From the NCBI GenBank assembly GCA_910588065.1, contig CAJUPZ010000003.1:99391-163390 (forward strand): a DNA stretch of 64,000 bases, given 5' to 3'. The translations under genes and the position numbers were made by a program. The notes beneath the pieces are model-generated. The model was not told the DNA's origin, did no database searches, and worked only from the letters and a program-made list of their open reading frames with translations. This stretch comes from an uncultured Muribaculaceae bacterium. GTDB taxonomy: Bacteria; Bacteroidota; Bacteroidia; Bacteroidales; Muribaculaceae. Position 1 is the stretch's first letter. Each line of letters opens with the position of its first letter. Shown piece after piece: positions 25,897-34,780 of this stretch.

Positions 25897-27575
25897 CGGC
25901 GGTCGTTATTGATAAATTCAATCAACCGGCTGACAGCCTCGGCCTCCGGAATGTTTTTCTCTATACACTCCTTGCCTTTGTAGAGGCTCACCTTGCCGGC
26001 ACCTGCGCCAACATAGCCGTAGTCGGCGTCAGCCATCTCTCCCGGGCCGTTCACGATACAGCCCATCACCCCAATTTTCAAGCCTTTGAGCGAGGCTGTA
26101 GCCTCCTTGACCCTGCGCAGGGTTGTCTGGAGGTCGAAGAGAGTACGCCCGCATCCGGGACAAGCGATGTACTCGGTGCGGGTTATTCTCAGCCGGGCGC
26201 TCTGTAGAATGCCGAATGCAAGGCGTGCAGCCGCCGCCGGAGTCATGGAGTCAGCCTCTATCCACAAACCGTCCGCAAGGCCGTTCATTACCGGCACACC
26301 AAGGTCGACCGATGCCCTTAGCATAACCTCATCAGCAGGCAAGCCGGAATATACCGCCTTGACAATCACCGGGTTTGCCACACCGAGCGACTGCATTCTG
26401 TGGACAAGCGCGCTCACCGCACCCTGAAAATCAGGATGAGTTGAGGTCACAACCACAACCTTGTCTGCCGGAAGCGCCGTGAGGGTTTTGTCATCGGCAT
26501 CAGAAGCTATCTCCACATAACCGCTCCATGTGTCGGCAAACAGGTCCGGGGCGCTATCCACATCATAATCCTCTACGGAGCGCGCAGCGACGACTACGGG
26601 CGTATTTTCTCCACCTACAGAGCCGACTGCCGCGGTGGGGCGGCGCTGCGGGGCCACAGGGTCATAACCCGGTGCAAAATCGCCGGGGATAGCCGGAGCA
26701 TCAGCCCACGAGCTGATATAGTCAACCAGATATCTGGCCACCGGCACCTCATTCTCGGGGTCTTCGCTGAGCGACACACGGATAGTGTCGCCAATGCCCT
26801 GCGCCAGCAGGGTGCCTATGCCGACAGCTGATTTCACCCTGCCGTCCTCGCCATCTCCGGCTTCGGTAACTCCCAGATGCAGAGGAAAATGCATATCCTC
26901 GGCATCCATAGCCGACACGAGCCGCCTGACAGTCTCCACCATTATGCGCACATTAGAGGCCTTGATGGAGATGACCACATCGGTGAAATTGCGCCTGACA
27001 CACACTCTGAGAAACTCCATAGCGCTCTCAACCATACCCGCGGGAGTGTCGCCGAAACGGCTCATGATGCGGTCGCTGAGCGAGCCATGGTTTACTCCTA
27101 TGCGGATAGCTGTGCCGTTTTGGCGACACAATTCCAGAAACGGAGTCAGAGCCTCGTCAATCCTGGCGAGCTCGGCTGCATACTCACTGTCGGTATAAGA
27201 GATTTTGCGGAAAGTGCGTCCCGGGTCGACAAAATTACCGGGATTGATTCTCACCTTCTCGACCTGACGCGCAGCCTCGAAAGCTGCTTTAGGATTGAAA
27301 TGTATGTCGGCCACCAGAGGCACATCCACCCCCTTTGCCCGCAGCTCGCCGCGTATGCAGCCAATATTCACAGCCTCGCGCACACCCTGCGCGGTAAGTC
27401 TCACAATGTCAGCCCCGGCGGCTGCGATGCGCATACACTGCGCCACACTTCCGGGGGTATCCATGGTCGAGGTATTGGTCATGGACTGGAGGCGTATGGG
27501 ATTTGCCCCGCCAATCGCTGTGGAACCCACCTTCACCTCCGATGAGTGTCGTCTTGAGTAGTCAAACGCTCCCAT
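25893..27575 (-). CDS. ispG: 4-hydroxy-3-methylbut-2-enyl diphosphate synthase (large type)
   Basis: 560 residues. IspG reduces MEcPP to HMBPP in the MEP isoprenoid pathway with a [4Fe-4S] cluster. The N-terminal TIM barrel (R-L-Q-S-M-T-N-T) and the C-terminal Fe-S domain with C-P-G-C-G-R-T and M-G-C-I-V-N-G-P-G-E are complete. The stretch between (roughly 285-440) is the extra domain of the large IspG found in Bacteroidota, Chlamydia and plants. It sits 8 bases after purE. Confidence 0.97.
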   Translation of the reverse strand: MGAFDYSRRHSSEVKVGSTAIGGANPIRLQSMTNTSTMDTPGSVAQCMRIAAAGADIVRLTAQGVREAVNIGCIRGELRAKGVDVPLVADIHFNPKAAFEAARQVEKVRINPGNFVDPGRTFRKISYTDSEYAAELARIDEALTPFLELCRQNGTAIRIGVNHGSLSDRIMSRFGDTPAGMVESAMEFLRVCVRRNFTDVVISIKASNVRIMVETVRRLVSAMDAEDMHFPLHLGVTEAGDGEDGRVKSAVGIGTLLAQGIGDTIRVSLSEDPENEVPVARYLVDYISSWADAPAIPGDFAPGYDPVAPQRRPTAAVGSVGGENTPVVVAARSVEDYDVDSAPDLFADTWSGYVEIASDADDKTLTALPADKVVVVTSTHPDFQGAVSALVHRMQSLGVANPVIVKAVYSGLPADEVMLRASVDLGVPVMNGLADGLWIEADSMTPAAAARLAFGILQSARLRITRTEYIACPGCGRTLFDLQTTLRRVKEATASLKGLKIGVMGCIVNGPGEMADADYGYVGAGAGKVSLYKGKECIEKNIPEAEAVSRLIEFINNDRR

Positions 27576-27583
27576 GAGCTATA

Positions 27584-28090
27584 TCAGTTGGTTTTGAATT
27601 TGTATTTGATTTCAGCGAGGTCGGCATTAGCCTTCACAATCTTATCTTTCAAGCCATTGCGATATGCTACAAAGCGCGCGTGGAGCTCCGGGTCGGAGAG
27701 CGACAGAATCTGCACCGCCATCACAGCAGCGTTCAAGGCAGCGTTGATACCGACAGTAGCCACAGATATGCCCGGAGGCATCTGGACAATTGACAGCAGC
27801 GCGTCCTGACCGTCGAGAGTGGAATTGATGGGTATGCCGATGACAGGCAGCGGGGTCATGGCGGCAATAACTCCCGGCAGGGCTGCCGCCATGCCGGCAG
27901 CAGCGATTACAACCTTTATGCCACGGGCCTCGGCGCCGGTTGCAAACGCTTCAACCTCGGCGGGAGTGCGGTGAGCAGACAGGGCATTCATCTCGAAGGG
28001 CACTTCCATCTTGTCGAGGAAGTCAGCCGCCTTGGACAGTACGGGCAGGTCCGAAGTGCTGCCCATGATGATACTTACAACTGGAGTCAT
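27584..28090 (-). CDS. purE: N5-carboxyaminoimidazole ribonucleotide mutase
   Basis: 168 residues. PurE acts in purine synthesis, making CAIR. The N-terminal I-I-M-G-S-T-S-D-L-P and S-A-H-R-T-P motifs are exact family signatures, and the later G-M-A-A-A-L-P-G-V and V-A-T-V-G-I-N match too. No purK is adjacent. Gaps of 9 and 8 bases to the neighbours place it in the long operon. Confidence 0.97.
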   Translation of the reverse strand: MTPVVSIIMGSTSDLPVLSKAADFLDKMEVPFEMNALSAHRTPAEVEAFATGAEARGIKVVIAAAGMAAALPGVIAAMTPLPVIGIPINSTLDGQDALLSIVQMPPGISVATVGINAALNAAVMAVQILSLSDPELHARFVAYRNGLKDKIVKANADLAEIKYKFKTN

Positions 28091-28099
28091 GATAAAAAA

Positions 28100-28711
28100 T
28101 TATAAAGCAGTGATGATATATACACATAAGAAACCGTTGAGGGCGCCGGCCAGAACCTGAAGCAGCGTGTGGCGCTGAAGATATATCCTCGCCGTGCCAA
28201 CCATGCCGGCCGCCACAACCACCAGGGTAACCACGAGGAGATAGTTGACAGACGGTAGCACTATATGGCGCTCGGCAATGCGGAAAACAAGGGCTATCAG
28301 ACCACCCATCGCGGCGAGGTGAGCACTGATTTTCCACCAGCGGTTTACAACAGCATTGACCACAACCGCAGCCACGCCGCCAATCATGAAAAGCCACATC
28401 CATGCCGGAGCATTGGCATGCCAGAGCGACCATGCACCGCCACCGTATGCGAGAGCGGTGGCTATATATGGCAAAGTGCGGTCGGTGCGCTCATTGAGCT
28501 GCGGATCTTTGACAACGCCAAGTTTGTACAGCAGAAAAATCGCTGTTACCGGCAAAAGGCATGTTATGATAAAAATGATTGCCGTGAGGCGCAATCTCAC
28601 CCCAAGGGGAGCCATCGCGAGCATACTGGTCCAGAAGGCCAGGGCCACACCGTAGGTGGGAACCAGCAATGGCGAGAAAACTGAGGAGACAATCTGACTG
28701 ATGCGTTTCAT
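28100..28711 (-). CDS. PAP2-like membrane phosphatase family protein
   Basis: 203 residues with about six hydrophobic segments. Three spaced motifs resemble degenerate PAP2 sites: K-x6-x-N-E-R-T-D-R-T-L-P near 75, W-W-K-I-S-A-H-L-A-A-M-G-G near 127 in place of P-S-G-H, and A-R-I-Y-L-Q-R-H-T-L-L-Q-V-L-A-G near 172 in place of S-R-x5-H-x3-D. The family dephosphorylates lipids such as undecaprenyl diphosphate. The last motif has Gly where Asp is usual, so activity is uncertain. It lies 16 bases after rpoN. Confidence 0.75.
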   Translation of the reverse strand: MKRISQIVSSVFSPLLVPTYGVALAFWTSMLAMAPLGVRLRLTAIIFIITCLLPVTAIFLLYKLGVVKDPQLNERTDRTLPYIATALAYGGGAWSLWHANAPAWMWLFMIGGVAAVVVNAVVNRWWKISAHLAAMGGLIALVFRIAERHIVLPSVNYLLVVTLVVVAAGMVGTARIYLQRHTLLQVLAGALNGFLCVYIITAL

Positions 28712-28727
28712 AAACAGTATATTAATA

Positions 28728-30167
28728 TTATGCCTTTCTCCGGAGCCTTGCCACCGGTATCAAAGCCTTTTCTCTATATTTAGCCACGGTGCGACGGGCA
28801 ATATCATAGCCCTGCGACTGCAGCTCAGCGGCAAGTGCCTCATCGCTCAGGGGTGAAGATTTGTCCTCCTGCTCAACCAGTTGCTTCAAAGCCGCTATGA
28901 CCTTGTGGACCGAAGCATCGGAATCATCCTTTGGGCGCTCGCTGAAGAAGAATTTCAGCGGATATACCCCCTGGGCTGTCGCCACATACTTGCCTGATGT
29001 GGCACGGCTCACCACAGATATATCATAGCCGGTAAGCTCGGATACATCCTTGAGTATCATCGGCTTAAGGGCAAGTTCATCGCCGGTGACAAAAAAGTCT
29101 TTCTGAATTTTCATGATTGCCGTCATCACCCTGAAAAGTGTTTCACGGCGCATTGACAACACCTTTATAAATGTAGCCGCATCCTCGCGCCGGCGCTTTA
29201 TAAACTCCAACGCCTCAGCCTGGCGGGAAGTTGTGCGAGGGGTAATCTCAACATTCGCATCTGCAAACGCCGCCTCAACCTGCAGGGCCGGCACACGGTT
29301 CGGCATGGAGAGTATCAGGTCACCGTCTTCGCACTCAACAACAAAATCGGGCGTAATCTGGCGCATCTTGTCCTCGGCATCATTTGATGATGACGACGCG
29401 CCTCCCGGCTTGGGATTCAGCGACCTGATCACAGCCATTGCATCGCGTAGCAACTCCGGCGACACTTTCAGCACCCTCCGCAGGCGGTCGAAATCCATTT
29501 TGCTAAGCAGGTCAAAATTGTGCTCCACAATCTCGGTGGCTGTATCCACCGCCTGATTGGAGTCCTTTGCCTTAAGCTGGAGCAACAGACAGTCGCGCAA
29601 ATCAACGGCACCAACTCCGGGAGGGTCGAGGGTGCGGACGATATCCCACACTTTCCTCACCTCTGAAGCGTCGGTGTCAATACCCTCATTTATGGCCGCA
29701 TCATCGGCAATCGAGGTGACAGAGCGTGTCATATAGCCGTTATCATCAATATTTCCGGTGATTATTCCCGCTATTTTCAGCTCCTTGTCCGAGAGGGGCA
29801 TCTGATTCAGCTGGCTCATGAGCTGTTCCATAAGCGACCCGCTGCCGGCAACCGCCGTGGGCTCGTATGCTTTGTCATCCGCGCTATGGTTGTGTGCTTC
29901 AAGGCGATAGAACGGTATGTCATCCTCGCTGCGGTAGTCGGCGAGCTGCAATTGTTCGGCACTTTCATCAAACCCTTCGTCAGCCACAAGCTCACCGCCC
30001 GAGCCAAAGGGGTCAACCTCGAGAGCCGGATTCTCATCAAGCTCACGGCTCACCTCCTCCTCAATCTCATGGCCGTTCATCTCCAGAACTCTCACATACT
30101 GCACCTGCAGCGGCGACAGTGTCTGGGCAAGTTTTTGTTTCTGGGATAGTCGCAGTGCCTCTTCCAT
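28728..30167 (-). CDS. rpoN: RNA polymerase sigma-54 factor
   Basis: 479 residues from ATG 30167. RpoN directs transcription at -24/-12 promoters with AAA+ activators. Region I is visible (R-L-S-Q-K-Q-K-L-A-Q-T-L-S-P-L-Q), then an acidic region II, the core-binding domain, and the C-terminal RpoN box A-R-R-T-V-A-K-Y-R-E near the end with I-P-V-A-R-L-R-R. The frame is open 24 codons further upstream into the neighbouring gene, but the ATG at region I is the standard N-terminus. One base separates it from the stop of the LegI fusion gene. Confidence 0.96.
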   Translation of the reverse strand: MEEALRLSQKQKLAQTLSPLQVQYVRVLEMNGHEIEEEVSRELDENPALEVDPFGSGGELVADEGFDESAEQLQLADYRSEDDIPFYRLEAHNHSADDKAYEPTAVAGSGSLMEQLMSQLNQMPLSDKELKIAGIITGNIDDNGYMTRSVTSIADDAAINEGIDTDASEVRKVWDIVRTLDPPGVGAVDLRDCLLLQLKAKDSNQAVDTATEIVEHNFDLLSKMDFDRLRRVLKVSPELLRDAMAVIRSLNPKPGGASSSSNDAEDKMRQITPDFVVECEDGDLILSMPNRVPALQVEAAFADANVEITPRTTSRQAEALEFIKRRREDAATFIKVLSMRRETLFRVMTAIMKIQKDFFVTGDELALKPMILKDVSELTGYDISVVSRATSGKYVATAQGVYPLKFFFSERPKDDSDASVHKVIAALKQLVEQEDKSSPLSDEALAAELQSQGYDIARRTVAKYREKALIPVARLRRKA

Positions 30168-30168
30168 A

Positions 30169-31815
30169 TCACAATTCTGAGAAGTCAATAGGTTCGTCCG
30201 GCAAATACCGTCTGTGGGCTGTCCTACCGATAAGGTCATCCCATCTCATCGGCGATATGCCGGAACCGGGACGCTTAGCCGTGAGGTTTGACGCGGTAAA
30301 TGGCGCACCGGGCATTATCTCTTCCGCCGCCACAATGCTTTTACGGGCCACATCCTTATTCGGGAGCTCGGAGTCGGTGACTTTCTTGGAAGCGCAGCCA
30401 AGCGATTCGTGAACCCTTCTGACAGCATCCACCATAGCTTTGAGCTCTGCCGGTTCAAGAGACGCCTTGTGGTCAGGACCTTTGCGGTTACGGTCAAGCG
30501 TGAAATGCTTTTCAATCACGGCAGCACCGAGCGCCGTCGCAGCAACCGGTATGTCTATGCCTTGGGTATGGTCGCTGTAGCCGACTGCCGCGCAGCCGAG
30601 AGTGCGGAGAGTTTCCATGGCCAGCAGGTTGACATCGGCGGCAGGAGTGGGATATTGGGTGGTGCAGTGGAGCAGAATGATGTTTGAGCGGGGCGTTCCG
30701 GCTTTTTCGAGGGCGCACACAGCCGCCTCAACCTCATTGAGGTTGCACATACCGGTTGACAGTATGACACTCTGCGCCAAAGAGCCAACCTTGCGCAACA
30801 GCGGCAGATTGGTTATCTCCCCGGAAGGAATCTTCCAGTAGTCCATGCCAAGCGGGGCGAGGGTGTCGACAGACTCAATGTCAAAGGGCGTGCTCATGAA
30901 ACCGATGCCACATCTGCGGCACTCGTCGCTGAGTGTTGCAAAATCGTCGGCAGTGAGTTCAAGCTGCTGCAGCATGCTGAGCTGGGTGTCGGAGTCTCCG
31001 CAGTTCTCTTCCTGGTATTTCGCCTTTCCTGCTGTCGGCACAACGAGGTTTGCAGCCTTGAAGGTCTGGAATTTCACATAGTCGGCTCCGGCCTCCGCAG
31101 CGGCACGCACCATCTGCAGGGCGATGTCGAGTGAGCCGTCGTGATTCACTCCCGCCTCTGCTATTACTATCGGTGCCTGTCTGTGGGCACATTCATCAAT
31201 CATACGGGCTGGGTTGCCTACGTATGTTCCGGGTACAGTGATACTGCCTGTCACAACAGCCCCCATGCCGATTGTCGTGGCCGGTGGAATGCTCAATCCG
31301 TTGCGAACAATAGCTCCGGCACCGATAAAAGTGTCGTCGCCTATAGTCACATCGCCGCATATCACCGCGCCGGAACCGATAAAGCAGTTGGAGCCGATGG
31401 AGCAACCGTGCTCAACAATCGCACCTGTGTTTATAACAGTATGCGCCCCTATCGCGGAGCCGTTAACAACAGCCCTGCGGAGCACCGCACACCCCGGAGC
31501 GATGTCGCTTGCGGGAGCTACTGAAGCATCGCCTGCTATAATAGTAGCCGGTGTAAATCCCTTGTATCGGTCGATTATATCGCGACGTTTGCGGAGTGCC
31601 TGCGCACCTATGCCAACAAGCGCAATGTGTACCTGCCAGCGGGATGGGTCGCTTTGTGACAGAAATGCCTCATCGTTGCCGAAGTATGCTATGTCCAAAG
31701 CCGGGTTGCATCGCAAATCGACATAAGCCGCCGGCAACGCCCCCGGGTTGGAACCGCAAAGCGACTGCGCATGGCCGCCGCCGCCAATAAGAGCCACAGG
31801 CACGGTGCCGGACAT
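30169..31815 (-). CDS. Fusion of sugar acetyltransferase (NeuD/LegH/PglD-like) and nonulosonic acid synthase (NeuB/LegI-like)
   Basis: 548 residues. Residues 1-210 form a NeuD/PglD-like acetyltransferase: a Rossmann-like start with G-G-G-G-H-A, then a left-handed beta-helix of hexapeptide repeats with the catalytic-type His136 in N-T-G-A-I-V-E-H. Residues 214-480 are a NeuB TIM barrel (I-A-E-A-G-V-N-H-D-G, Y-V-K-F-Q-T-F, G-Y-S-D-H-T), and the last 60 are a SAF/antifreeze-like domain (R-K-S-I-V-A). This joins two steps of a sialic or legionaminic-type pathway in one chain. The ATG overlaps the legB stop by one base (TAATG). Because LegB is adjacent, a legionaminic-type product is more likely than Neu5Ac; this is inference. 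Confidence 0.88.
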   Translation of the reverse strand: MSGTVPVALIGGGGHAQSLCGSNPGALPAAYVDLRCNPALDIAYFGNDEAFLSQSDPSRWQVHIALVGIGAQALRKRRDIIDRYKGFTPATIIAGDASVAPASDIAPGCAVLRRAVVNGSAIGAHTVINTGAIVEHGCSIGSNCFIGSGAVICGDVTIGDDTFIGAGAIVRNGLSIPPATTIGMGAVVTGSITVPGTYVGNPARMIDECAHRQAPIVIAEAGVNHDGSLDIALQMVRAAAEAGADYVKFQTFKAANLVVPTAGKAKYQEENCGDSDTQLSMLQQLELTADDFATLSDECRRCGIGFMSTPFDIESVDTLAPLGMDYWKIPSGEITNLPLLRKVGSLAQSVILSTGMCNLNEVEAAVCALEKAGTPRSNIILLHCTTQYPTPAADVNLLAMETLRTLGCAAVGYSDHTQGIDIPVAATALGAAVIEKHFTLDRNRKGPDHKASLEPAELKAMVDAVRRVHESLGCASKKVTDSELPNKDVARKSIVAAEEIMPGAPFTASNLTAKRPGSGISPMRWDDLIGRTAHRRYLPDEPIDFSEL

Positions 31816-32798
31816 TATCGGTTGTACTCCTGCCACTTGTACTTGATTAGGTTTTCCGGACGGGTGAACCATTCTATTGTGGCTTTGAGGCCTGACTCAA
31901 GAGTGTGCTGCGGAGCCCATCCGGTTGCCTGCCGCATTTTCTGAGAGTTGCCGCACAGCCGGCGCACTTCGCTTTTGGAGGGGCGCAGACGCTGAGTGTC
32001 AACGACATAACGCACATCACTGTCCATCAGCCGGGCAATAGTATCGAGAGTGTCGGCCATAGATATCTCGGTGCCGGTGGCAATGTTGAAATCCTGACCT
32101 TCAATGCCCTGAGCTCTTGCAAGGGCAAGGAAACCGTGCGCGGTGTCCTCCACAAAGTTGAAATCGCGCGTCGGTGTCAAATCACCCACTTTAATCTCCC
32201 TCGCACCGTTTGCAATCTGGGTGATGATTGTGGGTATGATGGCCCGCGCGCTCTGCCTCGGCCCGTACGTGTTGAATGGCCGGGCTATGACCAGCGGCAG
32301 GTCAAAGGCATTGTAGAAACTCTGCGCAATCGCATCCGCTCCTATTTTAGTGGCACTGTATGGCGACTGGGGCTGCCTCGGATGCAACTCATCTATAGGC
32401 ACATACTGAGCGGTGCCATACACCTCGCTTGTGCTGGTGACAATTATCCGGCGCACTCCACAGTCGCGCGCGGCCTGACACATATTGAGAGTGCCCCGTA
32501 TATTGGTATCGACGTAGCTGTCTGGAGCGAGGTAGCTGTATGGAATGGCAATCAGAGCCGCGAGATGAAACACGGTGTCACACCCCTTGGTGATGCTTCT
32601 GCAGAAATCGGAGTCGCGCACATCGCCGCTCACAATCTCCAGATTCTCCGCCGCGGGGATATCCTCAAGCCATCCGTAATTATTAAAGGAGTTATAATAG
32701 CTGAGCGCCCTCACTTCATAGCCCTCGGCCAGCAGCAGCTGGGTGAGGTGTGATCCGATGAAACCGTCAGCGCCGGTGACAAGCACTTTCTTGCTCAT
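31815..32798 (-). CDS. NAD-dependent 4,6-dehydratase (LegB-like)
   Basis: 327 residues of an extended short-chain dehydrogenase. Nucleotide-binding motif T-G-A-D-G-F-I-G-S at 8-16, T-S-T-S-E-V-Y-G at 121-128 and Tyr147/Lys151 (Y-S-A-T-K). The segments Y-Y-N-S-F-N-N-Y-G-W-L and L-I-A-I-P-Y-S-Y and the C-terminal R-L-R-P-S-K-S-E-V match LegB, the UDP-GlcNAc 4,6-dehydratase that opens the legionaminic acid route. The following gene encodes later steps; aminotransferase, epimerase and CMP-transferase genes are not in this window. Confidence 0.85.
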   Translation of the reverse strand: MSKKVLVTGADGFIGSHLTQLLLAEGYEVRALSYYNSFNNYGWLEDIPAAENLEIVSGDVRDSDFCRSITKGCDTVFHLAALIAIPYSYLAPDSYVDTNIRGTLNMCQAARDCGVRRIIVTSTSEVYGTAQYVPIDELHPRQPQSPYSATKIGADAIAQSFYNAFDLPLVIARPFNTYGPRQSARAIIPTIITQIANGAREIKVGDLTPTRDFNFVEDTAHGFLALARAQGIEGQDFNIATGTEISMADTLDTIARLMDSDVRYVVDTQRLRPSKSEVRRLCGNSQKMRQATGWAPQHTLESGLKATIEWFTRPENLIKYKWQEYNR

Positions 32799-32801
32799 TT
32801 T

Positions 32802-33227
32802 TCAATATACTTTTTTAAGTTTGTATTCAATCACTCTGCCGTCATGGTCAACATACTGCCACTCCATAACCGAGCCCGGGCGGCGGAGTATTTCCAGCTC
32901 GACGACACAGTCAGCCGGCAGCATGAGATCCGGGGCTATCGACTTACCCTTGCCATCAATAACGAGGGTGTTGCCCTGCACCGACCATGTAGCCCACCAA
33001 CTGTAGATTTCGTGGTGGTCATATTGGGCGGAGGTGCGGATTATATTGTTCTGAAACATTGCGGTGACATTACCGGCATAGTCATCCAGCCTCTCACCGT
33101 CGACATCTATCTCCACAACCTGCCATGCGCCGAACCATGCGCCGATGCTGCCATTGTTGCGGGTACACCCCGCGGCCGCGAGCACAAACGCTGCCAATAT
33201 GAATAATATGTATAACGAGACTTTCAT
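32802..33227 (-). CDS. Lipocalin-like lipoprotein
   Basis: 141 residues. The signal ends A-A-A-G-C with a lipobox. The short mature domain has G-A-W-F-G-A-W-Q-V-V-E-I-D-V-D-G near the start and Y-S-W-W-A-T-W-S-V-Q-G-N-T-L-V-I, the W-x-x-x-W and strand pattern of Bacteroidales lipocalin-like small lipoproteins. Ligand unknown. The start overlaps the wzi stop by four bases, so the two are translationally coupled; a role near the outer membrane with Wzi is inferred. Confidence 0.72.
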   Translation of the reverse strand: MKVSLYILFILAAFVLAAAGCTRNNGSIGAWFGAWQVVEIDVDGERLDDYAGNVTAMFQNNIIRTSAQYDHHEIYSWWATWSVQGNTLVIDGKGKSIAPDLMLPADCVVELEILRRPGSVMEWQYVDHDGRVIEYKLKKVY

Positions 33228-34756
33228 TTTTTCAAGGGTATAATACCGGAATAGCTTACCGTGAGCATGGCACCGAAGCTGTTGGCCGGCAATTTACCGC
33301 GGTCAATGGCGATATCGGCGCCTATGTCAAAGCCTTTGAGCGAAACCGGCTGCCACTTCACCGACAGCAGCGCGGAGGTGGAATGGAGCGGAGACAGGAG
33401 AGGGTCGTAACCGTTGCCGAAAGCCTTTCGGTAGCCGATTTTTGCCCGCCACAGCACTTCAGGTGTGATAAATCCTTCGGCTGCGACATGAAAACCGCGC
33501 ACTCTGTTGGCTATTATAGAATTGTAACCGTCAAGATTGTATATGGGAGCCATAACCATCGGAGTTCCCATAATCATGCCGTAGTTGGCATACGCTCCAT
33601 AATAATAGTTATTGTAATAATCGTCGGCTCCGGTTGCCTGCGATGTTATCAGTGTTCCCGGAAAATCGGCCGGAGCCCAGTGGATGGGGCCACTCTGGTT
33701 TGTAAGGTCGAGATACTCAACAACCGCGCCTTTCAGCACCGGTGCATCGCCGGGCATAGACAGCTCTACGCCGTAAAGGCCGTCAAATCCGTTGAGTTTG
33801 GCCATTCCGCTGCCATCCTCCCACGGCCACTGCATATAGGCTTTCAGCTCAGTGCCGTTTTTAAAAAGGTATGTGCCTTTCAGATCCCATGAACCGAGGG
33901 TGTTGCCCTGCACAAAATCTTCGGCACCTTTTTCATGCGGCACAATCATTTTTATGAAATCGACAAACTTCACCCCGCGGTTATTGGTCCGTTCAACCTC
34001 GCCTTTGTGCAGATACACCGTGTGACCGCCGAACTGACCTGCCGCCTGCGCCCCGATAATCATACTGAAGCGCCGCGAGGGGTCGCTTCTGAAATACAAC
34101 CTGCGATACACATACCATATTCCTGATACAGTCATTGTATTGTAGTTGTCGCTGTGGTTGCTCCACCAGTCGGCATCGGCAAATTTACCGTATGCGAATT
34201 CGCCGCCCACCTGCAGAAAGCCCTTGGTGAACGGCACCGGCTGAAAGTCGACAAACCCGACGCGCGCCTGCGGTATCGGCCTTGCATTGGGGCTGTGAAT
34301 GAGGTCGCCCGACGAAAGATTGTCGTTGAGCATCGGGGAGCCATACTCCTTCATGCCCACATTCAGGAACAGCGAGCGCCATTTTGCTCCGGCATAAAGC
34401 TGCTGGAGGAAAACCCTTGCGGGGTGCATCTTATTCGGATTCCACGCCCGGGTTCCGGCGTTGTAGCGGGTGTAGGTGACATTGGATGAGTAGCCGCCGG
34501 CAACCTGAGCCCCGAAGCTCCAGGCGAATCGTCTTGTAAGGTCGAGAGAACGCTCTACTTTTGCCGAGAGCAGTATATTGTTGGCGCTTGTTATCATGCC
34601 GAAACGGTTTGCGGTCATGTACATCGGCGCGAACTCACCACTGCCTGCTGTTGCAATTGCCTTGGCTTCGTACACGGCGAGGGTGTCCCGGCCGGATGCG
34701 CTCACACCACCCGCAGCCAGAACAAAAAGCAATATCGTTGTCAACAAGCTTTTCAT
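33224..34756 (-). CDS. Capsule assembly Wzi family outer-membrane protein
   Basis: 510 residues with signal peptide (L-L-T-T-I-L-L-F-V-L-A-A-G-G-V-S-A). A long beta-barrel follows with F-A-P-M-Y-M-T-A-N-R-F-G near 45 and many aromatic-rich strands, matching the Bacteroidota Wzi family (PF14052). Wzi anchors or assembles surface polysaccharide at the outer membrane. Downstream coupled genes include a lipocalin-like lipoprotein and nonulosonic acid enzymes. A -7 box lies just before its ATG, so it may head its own transcript inside the long gene run. Confidence 0.87.
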   Translation of the reverse strand: MKSLLTTILLFVLAAGGVSASGRDTLAVYEAKAIATAGSGEFAPMYMTANRFGMITSANNILLSAKVERSLDLTRRFAWSFGAQVAGGYSSNVTYTRYNAGTRAWNPNKMHPARVFLQQLYAGAKWRSLFLNVGMKEYGSPMLNDNLSSGDLIHSPNARPIPQARVGFVDFQPVPFTKGFLQVGGEFAYGKFADADWWSNHSDNYNTMTVSGIWYVYRRLYFRSDPSRRFSMIIGAQAAGQFGGHTVYLHKGEVERTNNRGVKFVDFIKMIVPHEKGAEDFVQGNTLGSWDLKGTYLFKNGTELKAYMQWPWEDGSGMAKLNGFDGLYGVELSMPGDAPVLKGAVVEYLDLTNQSGPIHWAPADFPGTLITSQATGADDYYNNYYYGAYANYGMIMGTPMVMAPIYNLDGYNSIIANRVRGFHVAAEGFITPEVLWRAKIGYRKAFGNGYDPLLSPLHSTSALLSVKWQPVSLKGFDIGADIAIDRGKLPANSFGAMLTVSYSGIIPLKK

Positions 34757-34764
34757 ACCGGCCT

Positions 34765-34772
34765 CAAAGTTA
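34765..34772 (-). promoter_or_regulatory. Promoter -7 box of wzi, close to the start codon
   Basis: Minus strand TAACTTTG in the 24-base gap between recQ and wzi, only eight bases before the wzi ATG at 34756. It predicts an almost leaderless transcript. No TTG at the best -33 spacing. Confidence 0.5.
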
Positions 34773-34780
34773 CAAATTTT

